DNA from: Gemmatimonas sp.
GTDB lineage: Bacteria; Gemmatimonadota; Gemmatimonadetes; Gemmatimonadales; Gemmatimonadaceae
Reading direction: 5' to 3'
Assembly: GCA_021154325.1 (NCBI GenBank)
Contig: JAJKIR010000101.1
Coordinates: 1 to 38,198 of the forward strand
Length of the DNA: 38,198 nt
In this document: piece after piece, positions 18,876 to 27,293 of the stretch
Layout: every line of letters starts with the position of its first letter
How positions within the stretch are numbered: position 1 is the stretch's first letter
Notes under the pieces: generated by a model
Told to the model about the DNA's origin: nothing
Seen by the model: the letters and a program-made list of their open reading frames with translations, nothing else
Database searches by the model: none
Program-made: the position numbers and the translations under genes

Positions 18876-20483
18876 TCACTCCGCGTTCGAGTCGGTGTCC
18901 TCCGACGACAGGACGCTGCCGTCCGGTGCCACGATCTCCACGGGAACGCCCGCGAGCTTGGCGAGGAGCGCGGATTTTCGGTGCGCGCCCCAGCACTCGA
19001 GCCGCAGGCTGGAGCGCGGATCACTCGCTTCGGGAGTGATCCGGATCGCGCGCTGGAGCCAGCGCACACGCAGGCTCTTCACCGCGCCGGTGTGACCGCG
19101 GTCGAAGCCGTCGGCGATCCGGAGAATGGCCGAGAGCCGGCGCACGCTGCGCCGCAGCTCGCGGTCGAGCGCACCGTAGTTCCGATGCTTCTTCTTTGGC
19201 GGTGAGCCACGGTGATAGCGCGCGACGTTCGCGATCACGATCTGATCCGCCGGTTGAACGCCGAGCAGCTCGGCGTGAACGATGAGATGATACGAATGCT
19301 TGTGGTGGCGGTCGTAGCTGATGTGGTAGCCCACATCGTGCAAGAGCGCCGCGTCGGCGAGCAGCGCGCGTTCCGGCGCCACCGCGCCGAGCCGAGCACC
19401 TAACGAGTCGAAGAGCCGAAGCGCCAGCCGCTGGACGTTCGTCGCGTGCGGCACCTCGTAGTGGCTGCGCTCGGCGAGCTCCCGCACCGAGCGCTCGCGC
19501 GCTTCTCCGGGATCGGCGATCACCGGGCGAACGCGCGCGGCTTCGAGCAGGATGCCTTCGCGGATACCGTACCGGGAGACCTGGACGTCGCGCGCCTCGA
19601 GCCGCGCCATCACTTCCGCGATCACGGCGAGCCCGGCGACGATGATATCGGCCCGATCCGAGTTGAGCCCCTCCACTTCGCGCCGCTCATCGGGCGTCAT
19701 CGAGTGCAGCATCTCGAGGAGGTGCTCGACGTCGCCTCGCGGAACTCGCGCCGCGTGGACGCTGCGCGCGGTGAAGATTCCCTGTCTCGTGAGGTAGAGG
19801 CCAGCGAGGTTGGTGAAGGTGCCGCCGGAGCCGATGAGCGGTGCGCCGCGCCAGTCGCGCACCGGCAGGTGAGGCCGAAGCTGCGCCCGAACCTCGCGCC
19901 GGAGCGCACGCAAGAGCTTCGGACGCGTCGAGCCGTCGGAGAGAAAGCGCTCGGTGAGCCGTACCGCGCCCAGAGGCAGGGAGGCGATGCGCTCGATCAC
20001 GCCGTCGACGCTGAGCACGAGCTCGAGGGAGCCGCCGCCGATGTCGGCGACGACGGCCCGTCCGCTCCCGAGCTCGAAGTGCGCGAGCGCGCTCCGAAAG
20101 CTGAGTCGTGCCTCTTCCTCGCCGTCGAGAACGCGCACGCGCAGCCCCGTGTCGCGCTCCACCCGATGAACGAAATCATCGCCATTCGCGGCGTCGCGTA
20201 CGGCACTCGTCGCGACTGCCTCCACGCGCTCCGCGCCGAGCTGTCGGGCGAGCGTGGCCATTCGCGCAATGGCTTCGACGGCGCGCGTCACCGCGTCTTC
20301 ATCCAGCAGCCCAGACTCCGCGAGCCCCGAGGCAAGTCGGGGGGCGGCCTTCATCTCGTCTACGACCTGGATGCCGCCGCCGGTGGAGACGTCCGCGACG
20401 ATCTGGCGAATCGAGTTCGATCCGATGTCGATCGCCGCGATGCGGCGGGACTCAGTTCCCTTTGGTGGGGTCGACGCGGCCAC
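18876..20483 (-). CDS. ppx: Exopolyphosphatase / guanosine pentaphosphate phosphatase (Ppx/GppA)
   Basis: Hydrolyses terminal phosphate from polyphosphate or converts pppGpp to ppGpp. It has 535 residues: an actin-like ASKHA domain with phosphate-1 loop AIDIGSNSIRQIV and phosphate-2 loop DIGGGSLELV, then an HD-type C-terminal domain with LLHDVGYHI followed by a His-rich SYDRHHKHSYHL. The length and the HD domain match long Ppx rather than the short form. GTG start. It is the last gene of the udk-phoB-phoR-ppx run, 71 nt after phoR. The pairing with ppk on the facing strand favours a polyphosphate role. Confidence 0.93.
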   Translation of the reverse strand: MAASTPPKGTESRRIAAIDIGSNSIRQIVADVSTGGGIQVVDEMKAAPRLASGLAESGLLDEDAVTRAVEAIARMATLARQLGAERVEAVATSAVRDAANGDDFVHRVERDTGLRVRVLDGEEEARLSFRSALAHFELGSGRAVVADIGGGSLELVLSVDGVIERIASLPLGAVRLTERFLSDGSTRPKLLRALRREVRAQLRPHLPVRDWRGAPLIGSGGTFTNLAGLYLTRQGIFTARSVHAARVPRGDVEHLLEMLHSMTPDERREVEGLNSDRADIIVAGLAVIAEVMARLEARDVQVSRYGIREGILLEAARVRPVIADPGEARERSVRELAERSHYEVPHATNVQRLALRLFDSLGARLGAVAPERALLADAALLHDVGYHISYDRHHKHSYHLIVHAELLGVQPADQIVIANVARYHRGSPPKKKHRNYGALDRELRRSVRRLSAILRIADGFDRGHTGAVKSLRVRWLQRAIRITPEASDPRSSLRLECWGAHRKSALLAKLAGVPVEIVAPDGSVLSSEDTDSNAE

Positions 20484-20554
20484 TCGAGCGGTTGGGTGAA
20501 CGGTGATTGCCGGCTACTGCTCGGTGACGTCCGACGCGGCCTGTCAGCAACCGT

Positions 20555-22255
20555 TCAGCCGTCTGGAAGGACGACGGCGACCTCGGTGCCGACGCCTACC
20601 GTGCTGGTTGCACGCACCGATCCACCGTGGGCTTCGACGAGGTGTTTGACGATCGCCAGCCCGAGCCCCGTGCCGCCAACCTCGCGCGACCGTCCCGCGT
20701 CCACTCGGTAGAACCGCTCGAAGATGCGCGGCAGGTGCTCGCGCGGGATTCCCACCCCCGTGTCGCGCACACCGATAATCACGCCGACGTCTTCGCGGCG
20801 GGCAAAGACGGTGACGTTCCCAGACTGCGTGTAGCGAACGGCGTTCTCGACGAGGTTTTGCAGGATTTGGCGGAGCGCTGTGGCGTCGGAGAACACATGA
20901 TCCGCGCCCGCCGCGATATCGGTGCGAAGGTCGAGCCTGCGACGCGCGGCTTCGGGCTGCACGAGCGCGAGCGCGTCCGCGGCCGCGACTCTCAGATCGA
21001 CGTCGACGGGATTCGGTACCCAGCCGCCGGACTCGTAGCGCGCGAGGTCAAGAAGGTCGTCGACTAGGCGTTGCATGCGCACGACGTTCGACTGGATCGT
21101 GCCAACGAACTGCTGTCGTTGTGCGGGCGCGAGGTCAGGGTCGAGGAGCGTCTCGGCAAAGCCGCTGATGACCGTCAACGGTGTCTTGAGCTCGTGCGAC
21201 GCATTCGCCACGAAGTCGCGACGAATCGTCTCCAGTCGCCGGCGCGTGGTAAGGTCGAGCAGGGCGAGCACAGCGCCGCCACCCGGAAGTGGCCGCGCGG
21301 TGAGCGCGATCGTACGACCGAGGAAGCTCATCTCGCGGGGCTCCGTGGGAACGCCCGACATCGCCTCTCGCAGTGCGGCGCGAATCTCGCGCGCCTGAGG
21401 CAGGACGTCGGCGGAGAATGGCGTTTGCGCATCCACGCCAAGGAGCCGGCGCGCACTTTCATTCATGCGAATCACGCTGCCGCGATCGGTGACGGCGACG
21501 ACTCCTTCGTTGATCGATTCGAGGAGGGTCGACATCAACGCGTCGTCCGCCTCGAGCGCGTGGAGACGCGTTGCCAGCTGCTCCGACATGCGGTGGAGCG
21601 CGACGGCGAGATCGCCGATCTCGCCGGGAGCAGAGATCGACGGCCGGCGATCGAGATCGCCGTCGGCGATCGCGCGCGCGACATCGCGCAGCTCCACGAC
21701 CGGGCGTGTGACGCTGCGCGAGAAGAGCAGCGCGAGCACGAGAGCGCCGACGAGCGCGATGAGCCCCGCGACGAGCACGTCGCGGCGCGCGCCAGAGACG
21801 ATGTCGCGGAGAGTCGCGGTGCTGATCGAGACGCGCACGAACCCGAGCTGATGCCGGATGGCCACGTACAGCTCGTCGTCGCCCGCGGAAGCGCTGCGGC
21901 GTCGTCCCATTCCGGCGCCTCGATCGCGCGCCGCAACGATCTCCGGGCGCGTGGAGTGGTTCTCTAGGTGCTCGAGCTCTTCGCCGTCGAATTTGGAATC
22001 GCCGCGCACCACGCCTGAACGATCGATGAGCGTGACGCGCCGCTGCAGCGCCGAACCAGCGGAGTCCGCGAGAGCGTCGGCGTTGGTACCAGGCTGCCAC
22101 GACAGCGCGATCAGTCTCGCCTCACGAGTGAGCTCATTGGTCGTTTCCTCGACGAGTCGCTGCTCGAGCCGCCCACCGGAAAGCGCAACGATCGCCGCGA
22201 CGAGCAGCGATACAAGTACGAGCGACCCGAGAAGCAGTCGCTGCGGCAGCGTCAC
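20555..22255 (-). CDS. phoR: PhoR-type sensor histidine kinase
   Basis: Inner-membrane sensor kinase of 566 residues, probable partner of the adjoining PhoB. TM1 is at about 5-25 (LLLGSLVLVSLLVAAIVAL), then a periplasmic loop of about 120 residues, TM2 (GLIALVGALVLALLF), a HAMP domain, a PAS domain (LLESINEGVVAVTDRG), HisKA with phospho-acceptor His354 in ASHELKTPLT, and HATPase_c with N box NLVENAVRYT and G1 DTGVGIPREH. I set the start at GTG 22255, which overlaps the phoB stop as GTGA. The open frame extends 144 nt upstream, but that extension lies inside phoB and lacks family similarity. The periplasmic loop is larger than in E. coli PhoR, so direct sensing is possible. Confidence 0.93.
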   Translation of the reverse strand: MTLPQRLLLGSLVLVSLLVAAIVALSGGRLEQRLVEETTNELTREARLIALSWQPGTNADALADSAGSALQRRVTLIDRSGVVRGDSKFDGEELEHLENHSTRPEIVAARDRGAGMGRRRSASAGDDELYVAIRHQLGFVRVSISTATLRDIVSGARRDVLVAGLIALVGALVLALLFSRSVTRPVVELRDVARAIADGDLDRRPSISAPGEIGDLAVALHRMSEQLATRLHALEADDALMSTLLESINEGVVAVTDRGSVIRMNESARRLLGVDAQTPFSADVLPQAREIRAALREAMSGVPTEPREMSFLGRTIALTARPLPGGGAVLALLDLTTRRRLETIRRDFVANASHELKTPLTVISGFAETLLDPDLAPAQRQQFVGTIQSNVVRMQRLVDDLLDLARYESGGWVPNPVDVDLRVAAADALALVQPEAARRRLDLRTDIAAGADHVFSDATALRQILQNLVENAVRYTQSGNVTVFARREDVGVIIGVRDTGVGIPREHLPRIFERFYRVDAGRSREVGGTGLGLAIVKHLVEAHGGSVRATSTVGVGTEVAVVLPDG

Positions 22256-22974
22256 GGGACGCGTGCCTGATCGGCGCGCAGTCGGTAGCCGAAGCCGCGC
22301 ACCGTCTCGATCAGGTTGCCGGCGCTGCCGAGCTTTGCCCGCAGCCGCTGCACGTGCATGTCCACCGTTCGGGTCTGAATGTCGGGCGCCGCATCCCAAA
22401 CCGTCTCGAGCAGATGCCCGCGAGCCTGCACGCGGCCCCGGCGCTCGGCGAGGGTCAGCAGGAGCTTGTATTCCGTGGGCGTCAGATCGACGGCACTGCC
22501 GTCGACGCGTACGCGATGCTCGCTCCGATCGATGTGAATCGGCCCGATGGCGAGAACATCGCTCGGGCTGGATGACGGCATCGCCATCCGTCGCAGGATC
22601 GCGCCGACACGCAATACGAGCTCCTGCGGGCTGAACGGCTTCGTGAGATAATCATCGGCGCCCAGCACGAGACCACGAACACGATCCGGCTCCTCCACCC
22701 TCGCCGTGAGCATCAGGACGCCCACACCCTTCGTTGGCTCCGCCGCGCGCAGCTGCTCGAGGACGTCGTAGCCGGAGAGACCAGGAAGCATCAAGTCCAG
22801 GATCACGAGCGCGGGACGCTCGCGCCGCGCCGCCTCGAGACCATCAGTGCCAGTGCCGGCGGTGGAAACGCGGTATCCGGCCTTCGCGAGGTGATAGACG
22901 ATGAGCGCGACGATATCAGCTTCGTCGTCGACCACGAGGATGCGTTGGTCGGACGGAATGGGCGTGTCCGTCAC
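22252..22974 (-). CDS. phoB: PhoB-type response regulator (OmpR family)
   Basis: DNA-binding response regulator of 240 residues. The receiver domain has the acidic pair in VVDDEAD, phospho-acceptor Asp60 in ILDLMLPG, the Thr in LMLTA and the Lys in YLTKPFSP. The C-terminal winged helix has VDLTPTEYKLLLTL and RTVDMHVQRLRAKLG. The GTG start overlaps the udk stop and its own stop overlaps the phoR start, both as GTGA, so the three are translationally coupled. Assignment to phosphate control rests on sequence type and on the phosphate genes around it. Confidence 0.92.
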   Translation of the reverse strand: MTDTPIPSDQRILVVDDEADIVALIVYHLAKAGYRVSTAGTGTDGLEAARRERPALVILDLMLPGLSGYDVLEQLRAAEPTKGVGVLMLTARVEEPDRVRGLVLGADDYLTKPFSPQELVLRVGAILRRMAMPSSSPSDVLAIGPIHIDRSEHRVRVDGSAVDLTPTEYKLLLTLAERRGRVQARGHLLETVWDAAPDIQTRTVDMHVQRLRAKLGSAGNLIETVRGFGYRLRADQARVP

Positions 22975-23630
22975 GCGGGTGTGCCCTTCGATTCGCTCAC
23001 CCCGTCAGTGCGGGGCGCGGCCAATCGACGGCCAATCTTCGCCACGATCATCTCGATGGCCACCGGATTGTGCCCGCCCCGCGGGACGATCACGTCGGCG
23101 TAGCGCTTGCTCGGCTCGACGAACTGCAAATGCATCGGCTGGACAGTCGTTAGGTACTGGTCGATCACGTCATCGAGGGTGCGGCCGCGTTTCGCCACGT
23201 CGCGGCGGATGCGGCGGATGAGGCGAATGTCGGCGTCGGCATCGACGAACACCTTGACGTCGCAGAGCTCGCGGACACTGGCGTCGGTGAAGAGGAGGAT
23301 GCCGTCGATCACGACGACTTCGGCGGCCGGGATGCGCACCATCTGCGCGCTCCGCGTGTGCGAAACGAAGTCGTAAACCGGTTTGTCGATCGCCTCGCCG
23401 CGCACCAGCGCCGAGAGCTGGGTGAGGAGGAGCTCCCAGTCGAATGCATCGGGGTGATCCCAGTTGATCTGTCGCCGTTCCTCGAGCGGCACGTGCGCGA
23501 AGTTGCGGTAGTAGGCGTCCATGTCGATGAACGCGACCGACGAGGTCGAGAGCGCCTTCGCCACGTTCCGGGCGACCGTCGATTTGCCGGAACCGGTGCC
23601 GCCCGCGATCCCGATGATGAGCGGCTTCAT
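22971..23630 (-). CDS. udk: Uridine kinase
   Basis: Phosphorylates uridine and cytidine with ATP or GTP in pyrimidine salvage. It has 219 residues, with P-loop GGTGSGKST at 10-18, the DMDAYYRNF substrate loop, NWDHPDAFDW and YDFVSHTRS (family YDFxxHxR) and the lid region RRIRRDVAKRGRTL. The ATG at 23630 gives the normal family length; open frame further upstream is antisense to the nucleotidase gene. First gene of the udk-phoB-phoR-ppx run and divergent from the 5'-nucleotidase gene. A nucleoside kinase heading a phosphate two-component operon is unusual. Confidence 0.95.
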   Translation of the reverse strand: MKPLIIGIAGGTGSGKSTVARNVAKALSTSSVAFIDMDAYYRNFAHVPLEERRQINWDHPDAFDWELLLTQLSALVRGEAIDKPVYDFVSHTRSAQMVRIPAAEVVVIDGILLFTDASVRELCDVKVFVDADADIRLIRRIRRDVAKRGRTLDDVIDQYLTTVQPMHLQFVEPSKRYADVIVPRGGHNPVAIEMIVAKIGRRLAAPRTDGVSESKGTPA

Positions 23631-23688
23631 GCGGAGCGCATCGACGGCTGAAAATGACGCGCCGCCCGGTGGGAGTGAAGCGGCCACT

Positions 23689-23714
23689 CTGTCACAATCA
23701 TGTATAAGCATACA
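23689..23714 (+). promoter_or_regulatory. Divergent udk / 5'-nucleotidase control region with a half Pho-box and a palindrome
   Basis: CTGTCAC (23689-23695) matches one half of the E. coli Pho box, and 6 nt on lies the palindrome TGTATAAGCATACA (23701-23714), which contains a -10-like TATAAG. The second Pho half-site is not convincing (3 of 7). It is the only AT-rich stretch in the 120-nt gap between the two divergent starts. Confidence 0.35.
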
Positions 23715-23750
23715 CTGCCACGCGTTTCGCCGGACGGCTAGCTTGTCGCC

Positions 23751-26700
23751 ATGACGCATCATTCTTCGCTCGGCGCGGCGTCGCGTCGTGCGCTGTCTGC
23801 GGCAGTGGTGCTGCTCGTCGCGCTTTCCTGCTCCCGTGCGGTACGGCCGGCCGAAACAGCAGCTTTGGCTAGGAGCTCGGCGGTCACGAGTGGCGCCGAG
23901 GTCGAGTTGGTTGTCGCGGCGACGACGGACACGCATGGCCGTCTGCGATCGTGGGATTACTACGCGAACAATCCAGAACCACAGCGCGGTCTCACGCGCA
24001 TCGCCACGATCGTCGACTCGCTCCGGGTCGCGAATCCCGGCCGTGTGTTGCTGGTGGACGCCGGCGATCTGCTGCAGGGGAATCCGCTGACCTACGTCGC
24101 CGCGCGCCTCGACAGCTCGTCGCGGGCGCCGCATCCGGTTGCCGCGGCGATGAACGCCATGGCGTACGACGCGGCGGCGATCGGCAATCACGAGTTCAAC
24201 TACGGTCTGCCGACGCTGCGGCGCATGATTCACGACGCGCGCTTCCCGATGCTCGCCGCGAACGCGTACACGCCGGCTGGAACGCATGCGTTCGAGTCGT
24301 GGAAGATGATCGATCGCGATGGAGTGAAGGTCGCGGTCATCGGCGGGACGACACCAGGCTCGAATCTCTGGGACCGCGACAACCTCGCCGGACGCGTGGT
24401 CGTGCGGGACATCGTGCCGTCGGTGCGGGAAGCGGTGGGCGCGGCGCGGGCCGCGGGCGCGGACGTGGTCGTGGTGGTCCTCCATTCCGGGTTGGACGAG
24501 CCATCGAGCTACGACACGGTGACGAGCGGAGTCGCGAGCGAGAATGTGAGCGCGCGCGTTGCTCGCGAGGTGCCCGGCATCGACCTCATCGTGTACGGCC
24601 ACTCGCACAAGGAGCTCGCGGACTCCGTCATCGGCGGCGCCCTGCTGATGCAGCCGAAAAACTGGGCGACGAGCCTCGGTGTCGCGCGCCTGCGTCTCGC
24701 CAGAGAAGGCTCGCGCTGGCGGGTCGTCGAGAAGCACGCGCGGCTCATCCCCGCCGCTGGCCACGTGGAGAACGCCGCCGTGCTCGCGGCAACGAGCGCG
24801 CTGCATAACGAGACGGTCGCGTATGTGACCGAGCCGATAGGCACAACGCCGGTGACCTGGCGAGCGGATTCGGCGCGGGTCGTCGACACGCCGCTGATCG
24901 ACTTCATTCTCGAAGTGGAGCGCAAGGCCGCGAACGCCCAGCTCGCGTCGACCGCCGCGTTCTCGCTCGACGCGACGCTCGCCGCCGGGCCGGTGACGGT
25001 TGCCCGCATCGCCGCGCTCTACCCGTATGACAACACGCTGCGCAAAATCTGGATCACCGGCCGGCAGCTCCGCGACTACCTCGAGTTCAGCGCCCGCTAT
25101 TTCCGGAGCGACGCGAGTGGTAACGTCGGTGTCGATCCAGCCATCCCCGGCTACAACTTCGACATCGTCGCCGGCGTCGACTACACCATCGATCTCACGA
25201 AGCCGATAGGCGCGCGCCTAACGAAGCTGACCTACGAGGGCCGCCCGGTCGCTCCGTCCGACAGCTTCACCTTTGCGCTGAACAATTATCGACAGACGGG
25301 AGGCGGCGGGTATGCGATGCTCGCCGGATCGCGCAACCTCGACGAGCGTCAGCTCGAGATTCGCCAGCTGTTGATCGACGAAGTCCGCGCGCGGCGAACG
25401 CTCGATCCAGCCGCGTACTGGCATCACAACTGGGAGATCGTGCCTGGCACTGCCGTCGGGAGTGCGTTCGCATCGATGCACCGGATTCCCGGAGAGGGAG
25501 CGACGCGGGCCTCAGCGGCTGCATCGGCGCGCACGATCTCGGGCCGCCGACTCCGTCTCATCGGCACGAATGACGTCCATGGCGCGCTCGAGCCGCGGCC
25601 TGACGCAAACGGCGTGATGCGCGGCGGACTCGCGTACGTCGCCGCCGCGATCGAGCGCGCGAGGGCCGAGTGCCAGACTCCGGACTGCACGTCGCTCCTT
25701 CTCGATGGCGGCGACGAGTTCCAGGGTACACCCGCCTCGAACTTTGCGTTCGGCCGCCCGATCGTTGACATCTTCAATCGGCTGGGCTACGCCGCCGCCG
25801 CGTTAGGCAATCATGAGTTCGATTGGGGACAGGATACGCTCCGCGCGCGGATGCGCCAGGCGCGGTATCCGTTCCTGAGCGCGAACGTGCGCGACACACT
25901 GGGCCGCGCCGTTCCCTGGATCCGGCGCGATACACTCATCGTACGTGACGGTCTCCGGATCGGCATCATCGGTGTCTCCACACGACAGACGGCGACGTCG
26001 ACGCGCGCCTCCAATGTCGTCGGCCTTCGTTTCGATGATCCGGCGCCCGTCGTCGACACGCTGACGCGAGCACTGCGTGCCAACGGCGCTCAGGTCGTCG
26101 TCGTCGTCGCGCACGCCGGCGCGTTCTGCGATCGTTCGGGCGAGAGCGCATGCGCGGGTGAGATCGTCGATCTCGCCCAGCATCTCACTCAGCACGTCGA
26201 CGCCATTATCAGTGGGCACACGCACTCGCTCGTCAATTCGATCGTCAACGGCATTCCCATAGTCCAGGGACGCTCGAGTGGTCAGGCCATCGATGTCGTC
26301 GACCTGCCGCTCGATCCGGGTGAATCCGCGATGCCCGCGCACGAGGTGCGCGAAGTATTCCCCGATTCATTTCCTCCAGACACCGCGGTTGCGGAGATCG
26401 TGGCGCGGGCGACCGAGGCCGTCGCGTCGCGGGTGAAGCGCCCCGTCGCCCGCATCGCTGAGTACATGAAGAAGTCCGCCTCGGGCGCGGAGGAGCAGGT
26501 CCCGTTAGGCAATCTCATCGCCGACGCCATGCGGGTGGAAGGAAAGGGAGACATCGGCATGATGAACAATGGCGGCATTCGGGCGCCGCTGCGGGCGGGT
26601 ACGGCTACCTACGGCGATCTCTTCGAGGTGCAACCGTTCGGGAACATTCTCTATCGCGTCAGCATTGGCGGCCGCGACCTGCGCGATTATCTCGAGCGTC

Positions 26701-27014
26701 TCGTTGGCCGTCGGCGGCCCATCGTGCACTTGAGCGGCGTAGTCGTGGAGTATGACACGACGCACGCGCCGGGTTCGCGAATCGTGAACGTCCGCGTCGG
26801 CGGGACGCCACTCGAGGACGCTCGTACGTATACCGTCGTCGTCAACGATTTCGAGTACACTGGCGGCAGCGGCCTCGGTTTCGGTAGCGCAGCCAAACGC
26901 GCCGAGAATCTCGACATGGTCGATCTCGATGCCTTCGTCGACTACCTCGCGCATCTCCCGCAGCCGGTCACAGCGCCGGCGGACAACCGCTTCGTGATCG
27001 TGGCCCCGCAATGA
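23751..27014 (+). CDS. Tandem double 5'-nucleotidase / 2',3'-cyclic phosphodiesterase, exported
   Basis: A 1087-residue protein made of two full metallophosphatase plus 5'-nucleotidase C-terminal modules. The N terminus has a hydrophobic signal (LSAAVVLLVALSC) with Cys27 as a possible lipidation site. Module 1 (about 50-560): metal ligands D60-H62 (TDTHGR), DAGDLLQG, GNHE at 145-148, GHSH, and C-terminal substrate motif RQTGGGGYAM. Module 2 (about 595-1085): D608-H610 (NDVHGA), DGGDEFQG, GNHE at 686-689, SGHTHS, and FEYTGGSGLGF. Both modules keep every visible metal ligand, so both may be active. It would remove phosphate from nucleotides outside the cytoplasm. Typical members have one module (about 550 residues). 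It is followed by a 4-nt overlap with a small gene and then by purine salvage genes. Confidence 0.93.
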   Translation: MTHHSSLGAASRRALSAAVVLLVALSCSRAVRPAETAALARSSAVTSGAEVELVVAATTDTHGRLRSWDYYANNPEPQRGLTRIATIVDSLRVANPGRVLLVDAGDLLQGNPLTYVAARLDSSSRAPHPVAAAMNAMAYDAAAIGNHEFNYGLPTLRRMIHDARFPMLAANAYTPAGTHAFESWKMIDRDGVKVAVIGGTTPGSNLWDRDNLAGRVVVRDIVPSVREAVGAARAAGADVVVVVLHSGLDEPSSYDTVTSGVASENVSARVAREVPGIDLIVYGHSHKELADSVIGGALLMQPKNWATSLGVARLRLAREGSRWRVVEKHARLIPAAGHVENAAVLAATSALHNETVAYVTEPIGTTPVTWRADSARVVDTPLIDFILEVERKAANAQLASTAAFSLDATLAAGPVTVARIAALYPYDNTLRKIWITGRQLRDYLEFSARYFRSDASGNVGVDPAIPGYNFDIVAGVDYTIDLTKPIGARLTKLTYEGRPVAPSDSFTFALNNYRQTGGGGYAMLAGSRNLDERQLEIRQLLIDEVRARRTLDPAAYWHHNWEIVPGTAVGSAFASMHRIPGEGATRASAAASARTISGRRLRLIGTNDVHGALEPRPDANGVMRGGLAYVAAAIERARAECQTPDCTSLLLDGGDEFQGTPASNFAFGRPIVDIFNRLGYAAAALGNHEFDWGQDTLRARMRQARYPFLSANVRDTLGRAVPWIRRDTLIVRDGLRIGIIGVSTRQTATSTRASNVVGLRFDDPAPVVDTLTRALRANGAQVVVVVAHAGAFCDRSGESACAGEIVDLAQHLTQHVDAIISGHTHSLVNSIVNGIPIVQGRSSGQAIDVVDLPLDPGESAMPAHEVREVFPDSFPPDTAVAEIVARATEAVASRVKRPVARIAEYMKKSASGAEEQVPLGNLIADAMRVEGKGDIGMMNNGGIRAPLRAGTATYGDLFEVQPFGNILYRVSIGGRDLRDYLERLVGRRRPIVHLSGVVVEYDTTHAPGSRIVNVRVGGTPLEDARTYTVVVNDFEYTGGSGLGFGSAAKRAENLDMVDLDAFVDYLAHLPQPVTAPADNRFVIVAPQ

Positions 27015-27283
27015 CAACCGAAGGTGAGAAGACGGTGCGCGTCTTCGTGAATGCCGCGGGCGTGATGGTGCCCGCCGGCTCCTCGATTCTCGACGCCGTG
27101 CGGAGATGGAACGAGTCGGAAGCCATCGCTATCGAGCAGGGCGAGAAGCTGGTGACGGACAGCCGTGGACTCCCGATCGACGTGGACGAGCGCGTCAGCG
27201 CCGGATCGATCTTCCGGCTCCTCCCGGTGCGGAAGCGCGGTGGCGCGCGCGAGCGCGACGACGATACGGGATTAGAGGATTAA
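27011..27283 (+). CDS. Small conserved-looking protein of unknown function
   Basis: 90 residues that I do not recognise. The first 70 look like a compact beta/alpha fold: a strand VRVFVNAAGVMVPAGSS, a helix ILDAVRRWN, then GEKLVTDSRGLPIDVDERV and a final strand GSIFRLLPVRKR, ending in an acidic/Arg-rich tail. The opening strand-turn-helix recalls beta-grasp proteins (ferredoxin or ThiS type), but there are no Cys residues and no C-terminal Gly-Gly. It starts by ATGA overlap with the 5'-nucleotidase stop and ends 10 nt before add, so it is embedded in the nucleoside salvage operon. Codon use matches its neighbours, and it looks like a real gene. Confidence 0.75.
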   Translation: MTTEGEKTVRVFVNAAGVMVPAGSSILDAVRRWNESEAIAIEQGEKLVTDSRGLPIDVDERVSAGSIFRLLPVRKRGGARERDDDTGLED

Positions 27284-27293
27284 TAACAGCGCC

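Noticed and set aside
22256..22399. Longer phoR start inside phoB
   Set aside because: The extension is antisense-like in composition, whereas GTG 22255 forms a 4-nt overlap with the phoB stop and places TM1 at the N terminus.
23631..24806. Large in-frame upstream extension of udk
   Set aside because: It lies antisense to the 5'-nucleotidase gene; the P-loop and family start align with ATG 23630.
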